NCBI RefSeq assembly: GCF_000346465.2
Contig: NC_034009.1
Coordinates: forward strand, 24,473,090 to 24,537,089
Source of the DNA: Prunus persica
Taxonomy: Eukaryota; Streptophyta; Magnoliopsida; Rosales; Rosaceae
Direction: 5' to 3'
Length of the DNA stretch: 64,000 nucleotides
The notes below the pieces were generated by a model that was given only the letters and a program-made list of their open reading frames with translations, searched no databases and was not told where the DNA came from. Below are positions 47,901 to 58,849 of the stretch, in pieces (positions within the stretch are counted from its first letter, which is position 1; every line of letters starts with the position of its first letter). Made by a program: the position numbers and the translations under genes.

Positions 47901-48371
47901 ATGTGAAATACAGAGAAATAAAATAAGGTATCGCCTATGTGTGGAATTGGGTCTTAGGAAGAACTACGTGTGGCTTGATCCCTCAGTGAGGGTACGTAGG
48001 CAGCCTAAGGTTATTAGGTGCAGCCGCAGACTAAATGTTAGTCATAATTTATATTTGAATTTATTATTTGGCTTGTTTAAGGCATGAATTCACTTGTTAG
48101 CGTGTTTGGTAGTTTGTTGAGAATTATTGGAAGGTCGAAGGCCATTTATGTGAATTGCATGAAATTATATTGTGCATGCTGCCAGTTGTGGATATTAAAT
48201 GCATTTTTATGCAGGTTGAAATTTTGGGAAATGTCCAGTTTATAAGGGAGACTCTGCCGAAATTTTGGCAGAAAGTCTCGGTCTTTAGTAAGTGGGCTCG
48301 ACATCAGGGTAATGTCAGGAATTCCACAGGATTCGCCTCGGGTTTTGGGAAATTCAGGGCGGGTCATTTCA

Positions 48372-50145
48372 GGTGTAGTCTCCTCCATTGTCAGACCGAA
48401 GTGTAGTGATTTTCTTGTCAAACTGAGTAGCAACATATTGATAAAATAACTTGAATTTGGCAGTGACTTCACTTTTCTACTTTAGGGGAAAAACCCAGGT
48501 CATCCGGGTGCAATCATTAATAAACGTCATAAACCACTTAAAACCGCTAATAGTGGGAACTCGTGATGGTCCCCAAACATCAGAATGGATAATTATGAAA
48601 GGCAGAGAACTTTTATTCAATCTTAATGGGTAAGAAATACGATGGCTTTTCTCCAAAATGCAAGTTTCACAATGAAAGTCTAATTCAGCAAACTAGGAAA
48701 ACAAATATGGAAATAAAAGTTTCTGATAACCAAAAGAAGCATGCCCTAATTGTCTATGCCATAGCCAAATTTTCTTCATCCTGATAGACTCATCTCCTCT
48801 CACATGATGTGCGTGACTCAATCTCGTACTGCTGTCTTCTGGCAAGTCCAGATATGACAACTTTCCCCTCTGAGTACCACATCCAATCACGGCCTTGGTG
48901 AGAAGATCCTAAAATAGACAATACAATGGCCAAAAACACACGGTACAATTAAGGGAATCAATGATTTGAGGAATAGATAACAAGTCATAGTCGAGTGAAA
49001 GGAAAACTAAGACATGATCAAGACTTAATGAGGATGTAAGAGATAAAGACTCTTCTGCCATAACTTGGGAGGTGGTTCCATTGGAGTGTCAATAATCCAT
49101 GATCTATTACAAGTAAGTGAAGATGTGCAAGAGGTACCTGAGGTGGCCAAGGCCTTAGAGCCAGATGTACCTAATGGGGGTTCTGATGCAGTCTCCTCAG
49201 ATGACTGAGCGGAGGCAAATGAGGCTCTGGTTGAATCCTTTTTGCGCCTTTTGTGGACCCATCCTTCTGGATAACCAATGATCTCATAACATTCCTTAAT
49301 TGTGTGGTTATCCAAACCACATTTGGTACACTTCATTGGAGGCCGGTTACGAGTAGGGTCGACATTATAGTTGTTCGGCCGAGATTATTTAGACCTCGCA
49401 ACAGCCAAGGCTGTGGCTTCGGAGGTTACACCAGCTTCAGACATGGTTCCCTGTTGGTTACTCTCTCTTTTAATATGTGCATATGTTGCCTCAAGTTCGG
49501 GCTTTGGCTCCATCCGCAACATCTCTCCTCAAATTTGCTCGAAATTATTGTCCAAACCTGCAAGAAATATATAAACTTGGAGATGATCAACCTCTTTGCG
49601 TCTAGTCTCAATGTCTTTCGGATGCTCCGTGGTGCTTGGACTTAATTGATCAAGTTCGTGAAAAATCTCAGTGAGCTCACTGTAATATTTGGCAACTGAT
49701 GCACCAACTTGCTTCATTATGAATGACCGTCTGTGAAGGTCATAAATCTTGGCTTCATCAGCACCATCTGAATAGGTTTGCTTGATTGCAGCCCAGACTT
49801 GCTTTGCTGTGTCATAACGAATAAATCGTTTAATCTGATTAGGTTGCATGGCGTCGAACAACCAACTCTTGACTTGGCAATTCGATGTACCCCATTTATT
49901 AAATGTGGGATCTGTGTCTGCAGGCTGGGCAATATCACTGGTCAAGTGGCCATGTTTTTCTCGCCCATCTATCTTCATCTCTATGATTTGATGCCACAGA
50001 GAATAATTATTCTCATCCAGTTTGATTCCTACGGAGAAGTTGGAGGTGTCACTTTACAAAGTGACGATTTGTGTGGTAGTTTTGGAGCCTCCCGACACTA
50101 AGGATTGATTGGTGTTTGCTGACCCATCATCGTTGGCCTTGATAT
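48372..50145 (-). pseudogene. Copia gag, protease, integrase start
   Basis: Minus strand: gag with LWHQIIEMKIDGREKHGHL, VAKYYSELTEIFHELDQL and FLAGLDNNFEQI (49530-50040); zinc knuckle CTKCGLDNHTIKEC followed by GYPEGW (49260-49330); protease start WIIDT, after which the active-site glycine is lost by deletion (about 49090); gag-pre-integrase LWHRQLGHASFGY (48740-48780); integrase up to TLRSDNGGDYT at 48372. It is the 5' half of the element continuing at 43402-45856. The protease deletion and stops make it inactive. Confidence 0.85.
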
Positions 50146-50278
50146 TGGCTGACAAACAATGAGAAAAAAAAAGGGCAAAAAGAAATTTTGTCTGGGGGAA
50201 ACATTACTCTGGGGTAACTGATTAGAAAAGGAAAAACAAAAATATTAAGTTGAGGAAAAACAAGTGAACGGTGGACAA

Positions 50279-50335
50279 AGGCAAGATTGGTGGCGAAAGG
50301 TTATACCCAGACTTATGGGATTGACTATGGGGATG
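50279..50335 (+). pseudogene. Stray copia RT fragment, plus strand
   Basis: About 55 bp reading RLVAKGYTQTYGIDYGD nearly match the RT of the minus-strand copia (44670-44735) but in the opposite orientation. It stands alone beside the CACTA left end; the flanks are not RT. Confidence 0.65.
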
Positions 50336-50501
50336 GACTATGGAAAAGGCGATAAGACAAATTGTTTTGCAATAAGAAATATTGGGTTGAAAGGAAAAAA
50401 GAACAAAGGAACGGTTTGAATGGGTCTGTGAGTGGAAAGTGATTTGCAATATTGCAAAACGTGATTTGACTAGAGGAAAGGTTTGAATGGGTTTGTGAGA
50501 T

Positions 50502-50518
50502 CACTACTACAAAAAAGC
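50502..50518 (+). repeat. CACTA left terminal inverted repeat
   Basis: CACTACTACAAAAAAGC; outermost terminus of the element. The partner is outside the window. Confidence 0.85.
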
Positions 50519-50970
50519 AAAAAGACGACGGTAAATCACCGTCGTGTATTCGGTTTTTCAATGGTCGTGGAATCCACCGTCATCTTTTCCCTCATAAACC
50601 ACGACGCTAAATCACCGTCGTTGTTACAATATACAACGTCATCAACAAATACAAAACGACGTCTTTGTACTGCAAAAAGATCTAAAAAAGCAGTCGAGGA
50701 TGAGAATAGACGACCAACTCTCTAAAAAAACCGTCGTTAAAAAGGAAAAATATGACACATATTAACAGAACAAGGCCGCAATATAGACATACAACGACGA
50801 AAATTAAAATAAGACGCCTTTAAATATCATTTTCACGACAATAAAAAATATGACGTCTTTAAATACATTAGAAGACGACGTTATTGATACCTACTACGTC
50901 GCCTATATAAAAAGAGCCGTCGTAAAATAAATTTTCCACTTCGATTTTTCTATAAAAGATGACGTGGAAA
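50519..50970. repeat. Left subterminal region with ACGACG motifs
   Basis: Dense ACGACGGT and ACCGTCGT motifs in both orientations, for example ACGACGGTAAATCACCGTCG at 50524. From 50691 it mirrors 63589-63869 on the other side. Such regions bind the element-encoded proteins in En/Spm; binding here is inference. Confidence 0.85.
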
Positions 50971-50971
50971 T

Positions 50972-50988
50972 CACTACTACAAAAAGTG
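50972..50988 (+). repeat. Second CACTA terminus, 470 bp inside the first
   Basis: CACTACTACAAAAAGTG, again preceded by a T and followed by its own AAGACGACC array. The mirror symmetry with the right side stops exactly here. Either a nested element or an internal alternative end. Confidence 0.75.
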
Positions 50989-52010
50989 AAAAAGACGACC
51001 AGAAAACAACGACGGTCTAAGTGAAAACCGTCGTGGTTTATAAAAAGACGACGGTTCTAAAAACACCGTCGTGTAATACAACCTTAGACAACTAAAAAAT
51101 GGAGTTTCAAATGGCTGTTCAAAAACAACGACGTACATAATTAAACAACCGACGTCTATTTGAAACAGATTTCCGCAGTGTAAAATCAATGCCAACAAAG
51201 AACGGCAGAAGTTATGAATCGACCGACGTAGAAAGTAAAGAAGACGATTTCAATAAAAATTGCCGTTTTTACTCATAAAATAACACGACGAGGTTTTCGT
51301 ATAAGACGTCGTATAATTACAAACAAATCCACGGCTTTAAAATACAAAATATCGCCGTATTAAATTAATTTACAACGACGGAAAATATAAATATATCGAC
51401 GTCATTCTCGTATAGTTCTACGACGTTATCTTTAAATCGTACAATAAAATTTAACGTCGTATTTATTCATTTTATACGTCGTACCTTTAATTTTAACGGT
51501 CGTCTTAATAAGAATTTTTGTTAACAATTTTTTTCTTTGATTTTCTTATCCTACGTCGGTAGATCTACTTAATGACAAGAATTGAAATAACCACGACGGT
51601 TTATATAGAACACCGCCGACATAATCAGATTTGTCTGAGATCCCAAGGGTTACGAAATCTTACCAGATGGAACTCTGTTCCACATCATAATCTTAACAGA
51701 TGACACAGATTTGCAAATATTGCGTCGTGTTAGTTTACAAATTCTAGAACATTAATTTCCCTCATTTTAAATTTCCTCGGGAAAGAAAAATCTATTTATC
51801 ACGCTTTGGAATTGAAAACTAAAACTGAAAGAATACGGGAAAAAAAACTCTATTTATAATTTAAAATTAAAATCCACGTCGGTTGTAGTACACTTAACGA
51901 CGTTTAACAAAATAATCTACGTCGGTAATTATAAATCTACCTCCATCTTAACTTAATATAGACGACGAGAAAAGACGACGGTAGAACAGAAAACCGCCGT
52001 TGTTTCAGTT
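50989..52010. repeat. Second subterminal array and internal spacer
   Basis: Continuous ACGACG/CGTCGT motifs, mostly 20-60 bp apart. 51720-51945 recurs in diverged form at 52905-53080 (shared TTTAAATTTCCTC, CTATTTAT, AAAATCCACGTCGGTTGTA). No gene. Confidence 0.75.
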
Positions 52011-52019
52011 TCTTTAACA

Positions 52020-52470
52020 TATCTTTCTGCAGGACTTGTGTAGTTCAAAGCATTGACAATGTCTTCATCATATCTCCCAGAAACTACTGATTCAATTGCT
52101 CATGCTTTAGAGGCCATCTGAAGCCATTTCTATTCTTTATCGCATTCTTGAAACCCATCTTCTTCTTCTGAAGCTCTACGGATAAAGGAAGAGGCTATCA
52201 CAAATCCGACGGATCTTCTTAGGCAAGAAAATCAAGTAGAGGATCAGGCACATCTGATCTTCAGATTTCCCTGAGAAGCGAACTTTCCTTCGACAGCGAG
52301 TGGAGGCCAGGCTTGCATCTCTTTTGATGGAAAGCAAGGAGTATTCAGAAGCACTAAGTGTCCTATCAGGCTTGATCAAGGAAGTGAGAAGGCTAGTTGA
52401 CAAGCTTCTTCTTGTGGACATATATTTGATGCGAGTAAGAGAGGAAGAACTTGGAACCTTAAATGTAAAC
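52020..52470 (+). pseudogene. Captured RPN6 (26S proteasome subunit) fragment
   Basis: From ATG 52059: MSSSYLPETTDSIAHALEA, then after two stops PSSSSEALRIKEEAITN and DLLRQEN, then GTSDLQISL, then EKRTFLRQRVEARLASLLME, SKEYSEALSVLSGLIKEVRR and DKLLLVDI. These are consecutive parts of the N-terminal region of plant RPN6 (PSMD11), a lid subunit of the 26S proteasome, with internal deletions and frame changes. A splice acceptor TTTCTGCAG and leader sequence precede the ATG. CACTA motif DNA flanks both sides, so the piece was taken up by the transposon. It cannot make a proteasome subunit; the PCI domain is absent. Confidence 0.87.
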
Positions 52471-52479
52471 CGAAAATAA

Positions 52480-53210
52480 ATGAAAGCGACAAATTTATAG
52501 AATAAATTTTTAAAACCAACGGCGGTCCTTACAAAAAAACCGCCGTTTAAATTGTAAAATCAACGTCGGTATAATCGACGTATATTACAGAAATCCACGT
52601 CGGTAAATTAATAAAAACGACGTGTTAAATAATCTACCATGACGCGAGTTATTACTTATGTACTTTAATTTTTGAGTTTACTACGACGGTACCTACAAAC
52701 TACTGTCGTATTTATTTACCACGTCCGAAGTTAAATGTACCGTCGTATTTTGTAATTTATACGTCGTAGTTATATGTAACCGCCGTATTATTTTTTTGAA
52801 ATGGTTTTATATGTAAGCAACTTTTCGTCTACTTGACTTACACATTAGTTATTTTTATATTCTTATTTTATTTAAATCTGTCATCCAAAAAAGAAACTTT
52901 ACATATTGCAGAATATTAATTTCCTTCGTTTTAAATTTCCTCCGGAAAAAAAACTCTATTTATAACGCACTGTAATTGAAAAATAAACTGAAAGGTCACG
53001 GGAAAAAAATTCTATTCATAATTTAAAAATTAAAATCCACGTCGGTTATATTAAACCTAACGACGTTAAATGAAATGATTCCACGTCGAACGAAAAATAT
53101 TGCGTCGTGTTAGTTAAAAACGACGTAGTTAAATGTAACCACCGTATTATTTTTTTGAAATGGTTTTATATGTAAGCAACTTTTCGACTTACACATGCAC
53201 TGTTTCCAAA
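52480..53210. repeat. Motif array and duplicated block
   Basis: ACGTCGGT/ACCGTCGT motifs. A block with TTTTTTTGAAATGG, ATATGTAAGCAACTTTTCG appears at 52780-52830 and 53140-53187; the piece between partly repeats 51720-51945. It probably serves as promoter-side DNA of the Ulp1-like gene. Confidence 0.7.
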
Positions 53211-53231
53211 CCCGATTAAAAATTTCAATCT

Positions 53232-56200
53232 CCTAGAGAAACCTTTTCGTCTTTTTTCCTTGTCAGAGCATTGTCAGAGTTTCTCATCGTCTTCCTCTCG
53301 TCTTCTTCGTCGTCTCTGAACTTAAACATCGATCATCTTCCTCTTGCTTTCATTGCACGCAAAAGGTAAGCTTTCATTTTCACTATTTTGGTTACTGTTT
53401 TGCATGCTCATACGTTTTTTGTTTGAAAAATCTTTTTACCTTTTTTCTGGCCAAAATCATTTTACTTCTTTCCAAGTTTGATAAAATATACAGACAAAGA
53501 GGGAAAGTTTCCAACTTTGAAGACAACTACATCAACTAAATAAGACGACGGTAGACCACGACGGTTCGTCAGTTGTTCTAGCGTCGTCTGAAAATTGACA
53601 AAGTTGTTTTTAAAATAATAGTCTTTTTTTATATGCTTGTTTAATTGCAGGTTTGATTTCTCTGAACAATGGTTTTTGTTTTTCCCTTATTTGATAAAAT
53701 ATAAAGAAAAAGAAACTAGGGTTGGTATCTAATATAGACGACAAAATATCTTATTGTTTTACGTCGTGTGAATGTTAATACCACGACGGTGTATTACTAT
53801 TGACGTCGTATGAACATAAATACCACGACGTTATATAAATAATAGTTTACCACGACGGTGTATTACTATTGACGTCGTGTGAACATATATACCACGACGT
53901 TATATAAATAATGGTTTTAAACATTTATTACGTCTGAGATTATTTCATTGCGTCGTCTAAAATCATATCATACGTCGTATTTTTTTAATAACCGTCATTT
54001 GTGTTCTTAATCTTTTCTTGAAATATTTTCACTTTCAGTTTTGTCTGTAAAAATGGTTTCTCACCAAGACCAAAGTAAGGATTCTGGCTCCAACAAAAAT
54101 GGAGGTAAGGAGCAAGTACCTCCTCAAGAGAAGTCTTCGAAGATAATGAAGTCTTCGAAGAAGATGAAGTTTGCTTCATCATCTGCTGAGACAGAACAAA
54201 CCAGCCAGACAACAATATCTGATGATTCAAAGACTGGTCGAGGTATGAGCACAATGCCTCGTGTTGTGAAGAGAAAGCTTCAGAAACTGAGGCCAATTGT
54301 TGAGTACAATAAAAGGGGGAAAGGTGTTGGCCAAGCACATATTGAGATGCAGTCGTATATTGGTGTGTTGGCACGCTCCAGGATCCCACTTGTGGACAAG
54401 AAATGGTCCCAAATCCCCAAGGATATAAAGGAGCAGATTTGGGAAGCAGTTGACATGGCTTTTGTCGTAGGCCAAGGGGGCAAGACCTCTGTTTTAGCTT
54501 CTGCTTCCAAGAAATGGAAGGATTTCAAGTCTACACTAACGAGGCATTATATCCTTCCATACACCAATGACAGGGAGAAATTAAGCCAACCCCCTGAAAC
54601 ATATAAATTCATAGAGAAAGCACAATGGGATGCCTTTGTAGCTTCAAGGCTATCCAAAGATTTTGAGTCTGTGCATTCTCAACATGCACAGATTAGGGAG
54701 AAACTCGAGTACAATCATCGATTGTCTCGAAAAGGATATGCTGGATTGGAGGATCAATTGGAGGAAACCATGCCTGGGGTAGAAATTGATCGATCTACCT
54801 TATGGAAGAGAGCTAGACAGGACAAACATGGTAACATCCCTGATCCAAAGGTGGCAGAGAAAGCAAAATTAATTGTAAGCCTACTATCACTCTGTTTTAA
54901 ATTTTTATTAAACTGTGAATTATTCTTATTACGTCGTATGTTATATTTTTCGTCGTGTGAATGATATTACCACGTCGAAAAGTTTTTAAAAACGTCGTTA
55001 AAGGTCTAAATAGGAATCACTACTATGTTTTCTGTAATTATAGCATAAGACGTCGGTGGTTCATTTTCGCGTCGTGTGAATGATATTACCACGTCGAAAC
55101 TTTTTTAAAAACGTCGTTAACGGTCTAAATAGGAATCACTACTCTGTTATCTTTAATTATAGCATAAGACGTCGGTTGTTTATTCATTTCGTCGTTTTAA
55201 ATAAATAACCACGTCGGTATAACTACCGTCGTGATAAGTTATAATAACGTCGGTTTATACGTTATTGCGTCGTGTGAAATTATATAATACGTCGTTTGTA
55301 CATAAATAACCGTCGTGTGTTTTTTTGTTTATCTTTTTTTAGGATGAATTGCAGAAACAAGTCTCGGAAGGCAAAGTCAGAGTAGATGGCAGCAATGATG
55401 TGCTGACCATGGCTTTGGGCCCCGAGCATCCAGACAGACTGAGGGGAGTTGGTGCTGGTGTTTTCCCAAGGCAATATTTCAATTTGCCCAAACCACAGAG
55501 GGTGAGCTTTGACGACCGTTTGAAGGACAGTTTAAGAGTTCTCCTTCAAGAAGAGACTAAAAAATTGGAGGCTAAGGCAAGGGAAGAGGCCTTAAGGATG
55601 GAGGCTAGGACAAAACAATTGGTAGAGGCTGAGAGGGAGCATTTCCTGAGTCAGCTTTCCCAATTAATTCCCAATTTTGATCCAAGCATGCTTAAACCAA
55701 GAATTAGCCAAAGCCCCAAAAATCCAATGTCTGACAAAGCAAGCTGCTCTGGAGGTGATGTGAGATCCCTACATTTGGAGGATGATACTGCCAAAATGGG
55801 GAAACATCAGCCAGATGAAGAGAAGGAAGAAGAAAAGGAGAAAGAAGATGAAGAAAAGCATGACGACAAGGTATGTTCACATAACTTTGCCTTTTTTATT
55901 TGTTTTTCAAAATTTCAGACGTCGATATTTTTATTTAATCCGTCGTTTGTTTAAAAATTAGACGGCGGACTTTTTTTAAGACGTAATAAAATATTTAAAC
56001 GACGGTTTTTGCACCGTCGTTTAAATGGTTTCAGACGACGCTTTATTAATAAAACCGTCGTCTTTATTGAATTACCACGACAGTGTTTTCACCGTCGTTT
56101 AAATCCTTTTAAGACGACGTTTTATTCCTTAAACCGTCGTCTTTATTGAATTACCACGTCATTTTTTTTTATTTCTTTAAACAGGTTATTGAAGTTGGTG

Positions 56201-57564
56201 CTTATTCAAATATGGAGGCGCCATCTTCTTTAAAAACCCTTTGTCGTTTTGTGGAAACGACACTCCTGCCTGAGGATAAGACACTCCAATTTACAATTGA
56301 TAAGGAGGTGTTTGGTGGTGAGCGCGATACCTTCCTCCTGCCTGAAGATATTACACAATTTGCAGGCATGGAAGAAATTGGAGCTACTGTATTGGCTGTA
56401 TATATGAGGTTTGTACTTCTAAGATAATAACTCGTTGGTTTATATATTGCGTCGTCTTAACTAACTAACCACGTCGTCTTAACTAACTACCGTCGTGATA
56501 AATATATTATAACGTCCTTATCTATTTCAGTACGTCGTGTGAAATATTATAATACGTCGTTTTTTTATACATAACCGTCGTGTTTGTTTTTGCTGACTTG
56601 TTTATATTATTTTATGTATTTAGGTACTTACACGATGTTTTGAAACAAGCCAATATGTGCAGCATGGTTGGCTTTATTGACCCTGCTACAGTTAGTGCCA
56701 ACTCTGGCACAATAACTGAAAGATCACGACTGGTAGCAGCTCGACTTCAGAAGACAGACGGTGAACAGCTTTTCATGATGCCTTACAATCCAGGGTTAGT
56801 CTCCTTAGGATTTTGTTTTTATGATTTTCAATAAATGACAGCTTATAAACTAACCACGTCGGTGTTTTATTTTATTTAGTCGTTTGAAACTACTAACCAC
56901 GTCGGTATTTATTTGTCGTCGTGATAAATATATAATGTCGTCGTTATCTACTTTATTTCGTCGTGTGAAATACTATAATACGTCGTTTTTGTAAATAACC
57001 GTCGTTTTTATATTAATTTTGTGCAGCCGTCATTGGATCTTGCTGATTGTAAGAGCAAAGAAGGAGACCGTCTATTTTCTGGATCCTCTGCCAGGTCATC
57101 GTGTGGTCGACGAAGAGGCGAAAAACATCGTGAACAGTACTTTAAAAATATATAATACCCACATAGGCCGAGCAGGACGTAAAAATGTAATTTGGAAAAC
57201 TCTCTCAGGCACACCAAAGCAACCCAGCAATGTCGAATGCGGGTATTATGTGATGCGCTTCATGAAGGACATCATCATGGATCCTTCCTTGGGGTTTGAG
57301 AAGAAGGTAAGAAGAAATAACCTTCAAACATTTTACATCGTTTTTTATATTATCAACGACGGTCATGTAAAATTACCGTCGTTGAATAGATATACTACGT
57401 CGGTTATGGTCGTCTGTGATTGAATTTCCTTTTATTTATAAACCCTAATAGTCATTGTTTTTATGCAGTATGCGAAGGGAAAACAGGAAGAGCCATACCC
57501 CCAAGAAGCAATTGATGAAGTCCGGAATGAATGGACAGAGTTTGTTTGCCTTCAACTTAAATAG
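53232..57564 (+). CDS. CACTA Ulp1-like protease protein, six coding exons
   Basis: A leader exon ends at 53365 (AAAAG/GTAAGC). Coding exons: 54053-54874, 55343-55870, 56185-56408, 56624-56794, 57027-57306, 57469-57564. All junctions are GT-AG and the phases fit, giving 706 aa with no stop. The N-terminal half is the plant transposase-like region (Transposase_24 style; MPRVVKRKLQKLRPIVEYNK, WEAVDMAFVVGQGGK, RLSRKGYAGLEDQL). The middle has an E/K-rich coiled coil (EEKEEEKEKEDEEK). The C-terminal part is an Ulp1/C48 cysteine protease domain: His584 in GRHWILL, Asp601 in YFLDPL, Gln647, Cys653 in VECGYYVM, so the triad is complete. C48 enzymes cut SUMO or similar; the role in CACTA elements is unknown. 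The start is ATG 54053, 14 bases into the exon. Confidence 0.85.
54951..55188. repeat. 119-bp tandem duplication in intron 1
   Basis: Units 54951-55069 and 55070-55188, each starting CGTCGTGTGAATGATATTAC and containing GGAATCACTACT. Three to four ACGTCG-type motifs per unit. Confidence 0.85.
55871..56184. repeat. Motif-filled intron 2 with hairpins
   Basis: Contains AACGACGGTTTTTGCACCGTCGTT and a near repeat about 85 bp on, each an inverted pair of ACGACGGT. Also AGACGACG...CCGTCGTCT pairs. Splice sites are GTATGT and TTTAAACAG. Confidence 0.85.
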
Positions 57565-58840
57565 GGGAATTATTGAACACTTGATATTTATGTATAATGT
57601 ACAAATTTTGTCTATAATATATAATGTAAAAATTTGTTGAGGTTTTCTTAAAGTAAAAACAAAAACAAACATACAAAATGCGTTACCGACGTGTAATAAT
57701 TTTCCAACGACCTAATAAAGTCACAAACCGTCGTATTTTGTTGTTTCGTGTTTTAAACAAATACGACGTAAAAATATAGTTAGACGACGTTCTTTGAACA
57801 ATTGAGTCGTTTATGGTTTACAACATCTTCAATTTCTTAAGGGTTCAGGGTATCATCGACGACGTTTATGTAACGACAGCGGTTAAGTCGTTGATATATA
57901 TATTTTACGTCGTATAGTTAAATAGCCGCCATGGTTTCTCATTTTAACGACGTCATTTTAACGACTTAGTAGTCTATTACAATTTACAACGTCTACAATT
58001 TATTAACACCGACGTGGTTTGTTGTTGTGGTAAGAATATTTTATTATTTTTATATCAAAATATTCAAAATAAATTTAAAATAAATCAGAAAATTGAAAAG
58101 TCAACTCCTATGAAGTCATTGATATATTTTCTTCCACATAAACCTTGAAAAAATTCATTTTGAATAACAAAAATTTAAAATGACCATCCAAAACAAAATT
58201 GTTTTGATGAGTCATAAAATCACTTCTAGTTTTATGGTTTAGGGTTTAGAGTCTAGGGTTTAGAGATTAGGGTTGTTATTTATTGGGGTTTATTTTTAAA
58301 GTATAATTTTTGGGTAGTCTAGGGTATATGTTAGGCTTTAAAACCATAAAACCTTTTATAAACTTAATTTTTTAAATTGTATAATTTAGTTTTATGGGTT
58401 TAGGGTATTAATTTTTAACGACGGTGGTTGCGTCGTGGAATACATATTTTACGTCGTACAGAAAAACATACGACATGGTTTACGCTTTAAACGACGTCAT
58501 TTTAATATGTAAGTCGGTTTATATAATTTACAACGTCTTTAATTTCTTAACACCGATGTGGTTTTTCAGTCGTCGTTATATAAAAAATTCAAAATAAATT
58601 TAAAATTAATCCGAAAAATGAAGCTTCAAAATGAACGGCCTTACGTTCTTAATCCGAAAAATGAAGTTTCCGTCGTGGAATATTAAATTTACGTCGGTAC
58701 GTGTAGAACTTTCGCCTTGGTTTTTCTTTCGACGTTTTAAAACGCACGAACTCTAAAAATTTTCGCGCGACCTAAATTTTTTTAGATTTGGCTCTTATTC
58801 TTATACTTCGAACCCTGAAACCTAAAATTTTCAGATTTCG
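57565..58840. repeat. Spacer between the two CACTA genes, motif array
   Basis: AT-rich with ACGACG/CGTCGT motifs to about 58700. A stretch of AGGGTTTAGAGTCTAGGG (58231-58277) resembles degenerate plant telomere repeats. It must contain the 3' end of the Ulp1-like gene and the promoter of the transposase gene; no clear TATA box was assigned. Confidence 0.65.
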
Positions 58841-58849
58841 CGCGACATA

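Larger units (their letters stand above)
45857..48371 (+). mobile_element. LTR-like element, copy 2 (plus), inside copia
   Basis: Begins TGTAACACCCCGACTCC and ends GGGCGGGTCATTTCA. Flanks GGCG and GGTG suggest a 4- or 5-bp duplication with one change. It splits the copia integrase between GGDYT and the downstream NHDLHNF segment. It contains a long CT microsatellite (46137-46198), a GC-rich part, and six tandem hairpin repeats. It is inverted relative to 35047-37420. No coding region is supported. Confidence 0.72.

Noticed and set aside
52176..52421. Minus-strand frame of 81 aa
   Set aside because: It is antisense to the recognisable RPN6 fragment and has no features of its own.
55010..55150. 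GGAATCACTACT in intron 1 as further CACTA termini
   Set aside because: Similarity to CACTACTAC ends after the first bases (CACTACTATG, CACTACTCTG) and no ACAAAAA follows.
58231..58277. Interstitial telomere repeat (TTTAGGG-like)
   Set aside because: Only a few degenerate units within AT-rich transposon spacer; chance or local duplication is enough.
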